Assembly (NCBI RefSeq): GCF_918698245.1
Contig: NZ_CAKKMS010000001.1
Coordinates: 558,001-622,000 of the forward strand
Length of the DNA stretch: 64,000 nucleotides
Direction: 5' to 3'
Source: Pedobacter sp. Bi126
GTDB taxonomy: Bacteria; Bacteroidota; Bacteroidia; Sphingobacteriales; Sphingobacteriaceae
In this document: in pieces, positions 60,252-64,000 of the stretch
How positions within the stretch are numbered: position 1 is the first letter of the stretch
How the letters are laid out: each line of letters opens with the position of its first letter
Position numbers and translations under genes: made by a program
Notes under the pieces: model-generated
Databases searched by the model: none
The model's input: the letters and a program-made list of their open reading frames with translations, nothing else
What the model was told of the DNA's origin: nothing

Positions 60252-63200
60252 CTAATTGATAAGCACTTTGCCTGCATACTGTTTATTGAGAAGCAAAATA
60301 TAAAGCCCCGCAGACACCTGTCGCTGCAACTGCACTTCTATATTACCAGAATTGTTAAGCGCAGATTTTGAATACACGGTGCGTCCGGTTAAATCTACTA
60401 ACTTCACTTCCACATCCTTCTTTAACAGGTTTGCAGTTGTGGTAATATTAAACCTGTTGTTTGTTACCGGGTTTGGATAAATTACCGTACTGCTGGCTAA
60501 ATTAATGCTGGATTCTTTTGGTGCTGCAATGGCCAACTGGTTATTTGTACCGGTAGGCAAAGTGCCATAAATCAAGTCTCCCCTGTAGTAAACACACACA
60601 TGGTTATTTTCAGCAAAACTACCAGGTTGGTAAGAATGGTCATTTAACTGATTAAACGCTGACCAGTCTGACTTGGCAATCCGGTACTGAATGTTTCCTG
60701 TTCCACTTAAGGGATGTAGTTTACCAGCACTCGAATCTACTTTCAGTTCCAGGTATGCACCACCATTAGTGCCTATTGATGGACTTATAGCCACAAACTG
60801 CCCCTGGATTTTAGACGCTCCCAAATTGGCATAGTCTGCCCAGAAGTTCAGGCTTGCTGCACTTTCAGGGGTAAAGAAATACCTGATGGAAATATCTTTG
60901 TAATCTACTGGAGTATTGCCTGTGTTCTCTAGCTTTAAATAGGTACTGATTGTGCTGCTTCCAGCATTTTTACCCTCTGTAAGTACTTTAAGGCTTTTGG
61001 TTTCCGTTATCAACGCTGGCTCACCTCCCCATATCAGGGTTCCGTTACGGTATAAAGTAATTTTGCTATTGTCGGCGTAGGTAGAACCTGTACGATAAGA
61101 AAAGTCGTTATTTTCGGTTAAGTTTGCCCAGTTTGAGTTGGCAAGGCCCGATTCGATAATGCCCGAACTGCCCCCAGCGCTAAGTGTTCCTGCGGTAGCA
61201 TCAAAGCTGTATTCGATATAGCCATATGCATCGTTCCTTGGCTGAGGTAACGCAACATATTTGGTTTTAACCTTGCTGTTGCCTATCTGCGCATAATCTA
61301 TCCAAGTATTAATGCCTGCAAAATTTTCTGCTGTAAGCCAGTACCGGGCTGTAAGCATGCTGTAACTGGTTGAAGTGGTATCCTCATTTACGATCTTTAA
61401 CTTTGGCCTGATTACATTGTTCGATTGCTGTCCGTTGTCACCATCAGCCGATAAAACCTTTAAATTTAAAGGCAGTATAGTTAGGTTTTGAGTAGCACTG
61501 GCAGCATTGTATGTTTCATTTCCGGGCTGACTGGCTGTAAATACTGTGGTTCCGGCTTTTAAGATTCGCGCCACGCCATTTGTAACCGTAGCTACGCTTT
61601 CGTCAGAACTGCTAAAACTTACAGGAATACCAGAAGAAGCGGAAGCCTCAAGGGTAAAATCTGCATCGCCAAGAACTTTCGGCGCAATGGCAGCGAAGTT
61701 TATGGTCTGTACATTTTTAACGGTCAATACCTGTGATACAGGGGTTGCAGCCATGTACTGGGCATTTCCGGCCTGTGAAGCTGTGATTGTTGTAGTACCC
61801 GCAGTTAGAATGTGAAGTTGTCCATTCACTATTGTTGCAACATTAGGGTCTGAGCTGCTATAGCTTACGGTTAAACCCGAGCTTGCTGTTGCGCCTGCAT
61901 CAAAATCAGCTTCACCAACCGTTTTTTGAGCCAGGGCGTTAAACGTGATGGTTTGACTAAGCACTACGTTCAGCATCTTTATTTCCGTTGCCGTCAGTGC
62001 TTTGCTGTAGATCCTGAAATCATCCAGGGTTCCATTTAACATAGGGTCAGGCCATTGAGACTTGCCAAGATAGTTCAGGGTAGTATTTCCCAAACTTAAA
62101 GGCTTTAATGTCATCGCGTTGTTGCGCCCAACTTCCGTCCCATTAATATACATAATAGCCTCATTACCTGATTGCGTTACGGCAATATGTGTCCATACAC
62201 CCGTTGCAATGGCAATATTACTGTTTAAAATCAGCTCTCCACCACCGGCTTTAATGGCATAACGAGGGTTCCCGGCGCTGCTTTTCGGTGTAAGGAACAT
62301 ATAATTCGTAGTTCCTGTACCAAAGTCAAAAATACGTGCCCAGTTAGATATACCATCCATTTTAACCCAGGTGGCAATAGTAAAATCATTTAAGGTGCTT
62401 ACTACAGATGTAGGAAGCGTCGCATAACCATTGGCCGTGCCATCAAAACGAAGTCCATTGTTAATCTTTCCCGCAGTCCAGGTTGCTGCGGTTTTCAGTG
62501 TACCTGTACGGCTACCCCAAACATCTGTAGCGGTTATGCCATTGGCTTCGTCAAAAGGCCAGTAACTGTATTTACTTACAGATGGCTTTGCACTGATCTC
62601 TGCACTGTTGGGATTTTCAATTATACCATCTATTGTTGCGATTGTATAATAATAGGTAACACCATTGGTTAAACCCGTATCTAAATATTCTGAACCTTTG
62701 ATGGTTGCAACGGTTGCATAAGGGCCACCCGGTGTTTCAGAACGTTTGATACGATACGAATAATTAGCGTTTATAACCGAGTCCCATTGAAGGATGATTT
62801 GAGCATCACCAGGGGCAGCGATCAAGCCACCTACAATATTGCTTGAAATCTTTAAAGAAAGAGCGGCTGTATCTGCTCCGGCACCGTTTGAAGCGGTTAA
62901 CGTAACTGGGAAAAGCCCAAATTCGGCCGGCATTCCAGATATTACACCTGTAGTGGCATTTACACTCAATCCGGCAGGAAGACCAGAAGCATTAAAGCTG
63001 GTCGGTGATTTGATAGCTGTAATTGTATAAGAAAAATTCTTGCCAATGATTGCAGTATCAGTTAATGCACTGGTGATGGTTACACCTATAGTACGATCGT
63101 CAAGCAATACCACGTCATTACCAGTTCCACCTCTGTACGTAACACGAAAATTGTAACCGCCTGCCGAAATAAGAGATAATTCAGGCAGATCTTTGAAAGT

Positions 63201-64000
63201 ACCATTTATAGGTAAGGTTCCGGTATTGTTAACGATGGTATATGAAGTTCCAGAAGGAAGTACTCCCGCAATCGGAATTAACACAAGTTTCGGACTGTTT
63301 AACAAAATAACACTTGTTGCTGTAATTTTATCGCCAGTGCCATTTCCCAGGTTAATTTCTGCAGTGTAAGTGGCATCAGCCTTCATGGTAAGTGCTCCTA
63401 CTTTAAGCGTACCGATCGCTGACGCTCCAGGTTCCAATATCGCACCTGGTCCGCTTCCGGTTCCAATGGTAGCCGATGATTGAATTACTCCCGTGCCTGC
63501 CAAAGTACCTTCTTGTACAATTATCGGGCTGTTGAAAACTCCACTGGCTGCATCATTAGCTATTAATAGTCTTCCCTTTTTTACAGTAGTGGTTCCGTTG
63601 TAGAGCTGGTTACCGTACATTCGCAAAGTACCTGTACCTACTTTTTCAACCGTCAGATTACCACCAAGAGCGTCAATGGTTCCTCCATAGTCGCAATATG
63701 TATTTAGTGCGCCAATGCTGATAACCGGCGAATTACTCCCGGCGGTACGAATATAACCACGTCCCCTAAGGGCTCCAAAATGGATCGTTCCGGTTTTAAA
63801 ACTTAGATTCTGGCAATCAGGCGCATTGGCATCAAGTAACCAGTCTGCCTTTGCACTTCCAGATTCGGGGACCATGAAGCGAATCCGCTGGGCCCCGCTT
63901 CTAAATATCGAGGTAAAGGTACCGGTATACTCGCTATTATCTCCATACAAATTCAAACCGGCATAGTAATTTCCATCATGCGCTATGTTACCAGAACCTA
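60252..64000 (-). CDS. Giant T9SS-exported protein with tandem CBM3-like domains (5' end outside window)
   Basis: The frame is open to the window edge, so the N-terminus is missing; numbering here counts from codon 63956. Domains in order are: autotransporter-type beta-strand repeats (about 30-290, VEKVGTGTLRMYGN), an Ig-like putative domain (about 300-375), FN3 (about 380-460) and a LamG jelly roll (about 465-650). Two Big-like units follow (about 655-830, ITFNALAQKTVGEADFDAG), then two CBM3-type cellulose-binding domains (about 835-985 and 990-1140). A T9SS type A sorting domain closes the protein (VIYPNPVTNNRF ... GLYILLLNKQYAGKVLIN). No catalytic domain is visible. A carbohydrate-binding cell-surface or secreted role is expected. 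Confidence 0.88.
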   Translation of the reverse strand, partial: GSGNIAHDGNYYAGLNLYGDNSEYTGTFTSIFRSGAQRIRFMVPESGSAKADWLLDANAPDCQNLSFKTGTIHFGALRGRGYIRTAGSNSPVISIGALNTYCDYGGTIDALGGNLTVEKVGTGTLRMYGNQLYNGTTTVKKGRLLIANDAASGVFNSPIIVQEGTLAGTGVIQSSATIGTGSGPGAILEPGASAIGTLKVGALTMKADATYTAEINLGNGTGDKITATSVILLNSPKLVLIPIAGVLPSGTSYTIVNNTGTLPINGTFKDLPELSLISAGGYNFRVTYRGGTGNDVVLLDDRTIGVTITSALTDTAIIGKNFSYTITAIKSPTSFNASGLPAGLSVNATTGVISGMPAEFGLFPVTLTASNGAGADTAALSLKISSNIVGGLIAAPGDAQIILQWDSVINANYSYRIKRSETPGGPYATVATIKGSEYLDTGLTNGVTYYYTIATIDGIIENPNSAEISAKPSVSKYSYWPFDEANGITATDVWGSRTGTLKTAATWTAGKINNGLRFDGTANGYATLPTSVVSTLNDFTIATWVKMDGISNWARIFDFGTGTTNYMFLTPKSSAGNPRYAIKAGGGELILNSNIAIATGVWTHIAVTQSGNEAIMYINGTEVGRNNAMTLKPLSLGNTTLNYLGKSQWPDPMLNGTLDDFRIYSKALTATEIKMLNVVLSQTITFNALAQKTVGEADFDAGATASSGLTVSYSSSDPNVATIVNGQLHILTAGTTTITASQAGNAQYMAATPVSQVLTVKNVQTINFAAIAPKVLGDADFTLEASASSGIPVSFSSSDESVATVTNGVARILKAGTTVFTASQPGNETYNAASATQNLTILPLNLKVLSADGDNGQQSNNVIRPKLKIVNEDTTSTSYSMLTARYWLTAENFAGINTWIDYAQIGNSKVKTKYVALPQPRNDAYGYIEYSFDATAGTLSAGGSSGIIESGLANSNWANLTENNDFSYRTGSTYADNSKITLYRNGTLIWGGEPALITETKSLKVLTEGKNAGSSTISTYLKLENTGNTPVDYKDISIRYFFTPESAASLNFWADYANLGASKIQGQFVAISPSIGTNGGAYLELKVDSSAGKLHPLSGTGNIQYRIAKSDWSAFNQLNDHSYQPGSFAENNHVCVYYRGDLIYGTLPTGTNNQLAIAAPKESSINLASSTVIYPNPVTNNRFNITTTANLLKKDVEVKLVDLTGRTVYSKSALNNSGNIEVQLQRQVSAGLYILLLNKQYAGKVLIN

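Noticed and set aside
1-64000. CRISPR arrays, prophage or complete insertion sequences
   Set aside because: No regularly spaced repeats, cas genes, transposase or phage structural genes were seen; only small palindromic repeats and one possible integrase remnant.

Overview
The window looks like the chromosome of a Bacteroidota bacterium, most likely a Sphingobacteriaceae member close to Pedobacter. The pointers are SusC/SusD pairs with fasciclin, DUF5007, DUF5008 and DUF4983 lipoproteins, a type IX secretion (T9SS) cargo protein next to a PorV-like protein, a propeller/Y_Y_Y/AraC sensor, promoters of the TTTG-N19/20-TAnnTTTG kind, and GC-poor DNA with weak Shine-Dalgarno signals. No reference comparison was possible, so the genus is an inference.

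Layout. 1-6.6 kb: housekeeping and small regulatory genes (DUF4350-like secreted protein, a 48-residue membrane microprotein, DUF1015, serC, an Lrp/AsnC regulator, a pentapeptide-repeat protein, a TetR regulator divergent from a small HMA-like protein, DUF4159). 6.6-19 kb: one long forward cluster of MoxR ATPase, DUF58, BatA-like protein, two large membrane proteins, then TldD, TldE and a second TldD; it ends in a good terminator hairpin. 19-23.7 kb: DUF5519 and SRPBCC genes, then a repeat-rich, mostly non-coding stretch holding a tRNA-Cys-like element, a canonical SAM-I riboswitch, a 59-residue ORF and a DUF4833 gene. 23.7-30.3 kb: amidohydrolase with an AraC regulator, a membrane-bound winged-helix regulator, and a flavin monooxygenase/membrane protein pair divergent from another AraC regulator.

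30.4-58.6 kb is a large reverse-strand polysaccharide utilisation locus. Its surface part is two successive cassettes: SusC-SusD-fasciclin/CBM6-DUF5007, then SusC-SusD-fasciclin-DUF5008-DUF4983. Its enzymes are GH95, GH51, GH43 and GH31, and a one-protein sensor lies at its upstream edge. The enzyme set matches side-chain removal from a fucosylated, arabinosylated and xylosylated glycan such as plant xyloglucan, but no backbone endo-enzyme is present here. 58.9-64 kb holds a PorV-like outer-membrane protein and the 3' part of a very large T9SS-exported protein with tandem CBM3-like domains.

The best candidates for something undescribed are the tRNA-Cys-like element abutting a SAM-I riboswitch ahead of a small ORF and DUF4833, and the Tat-signal-bearing TldD/TldE set attached to the MoxR/BatA cluster.
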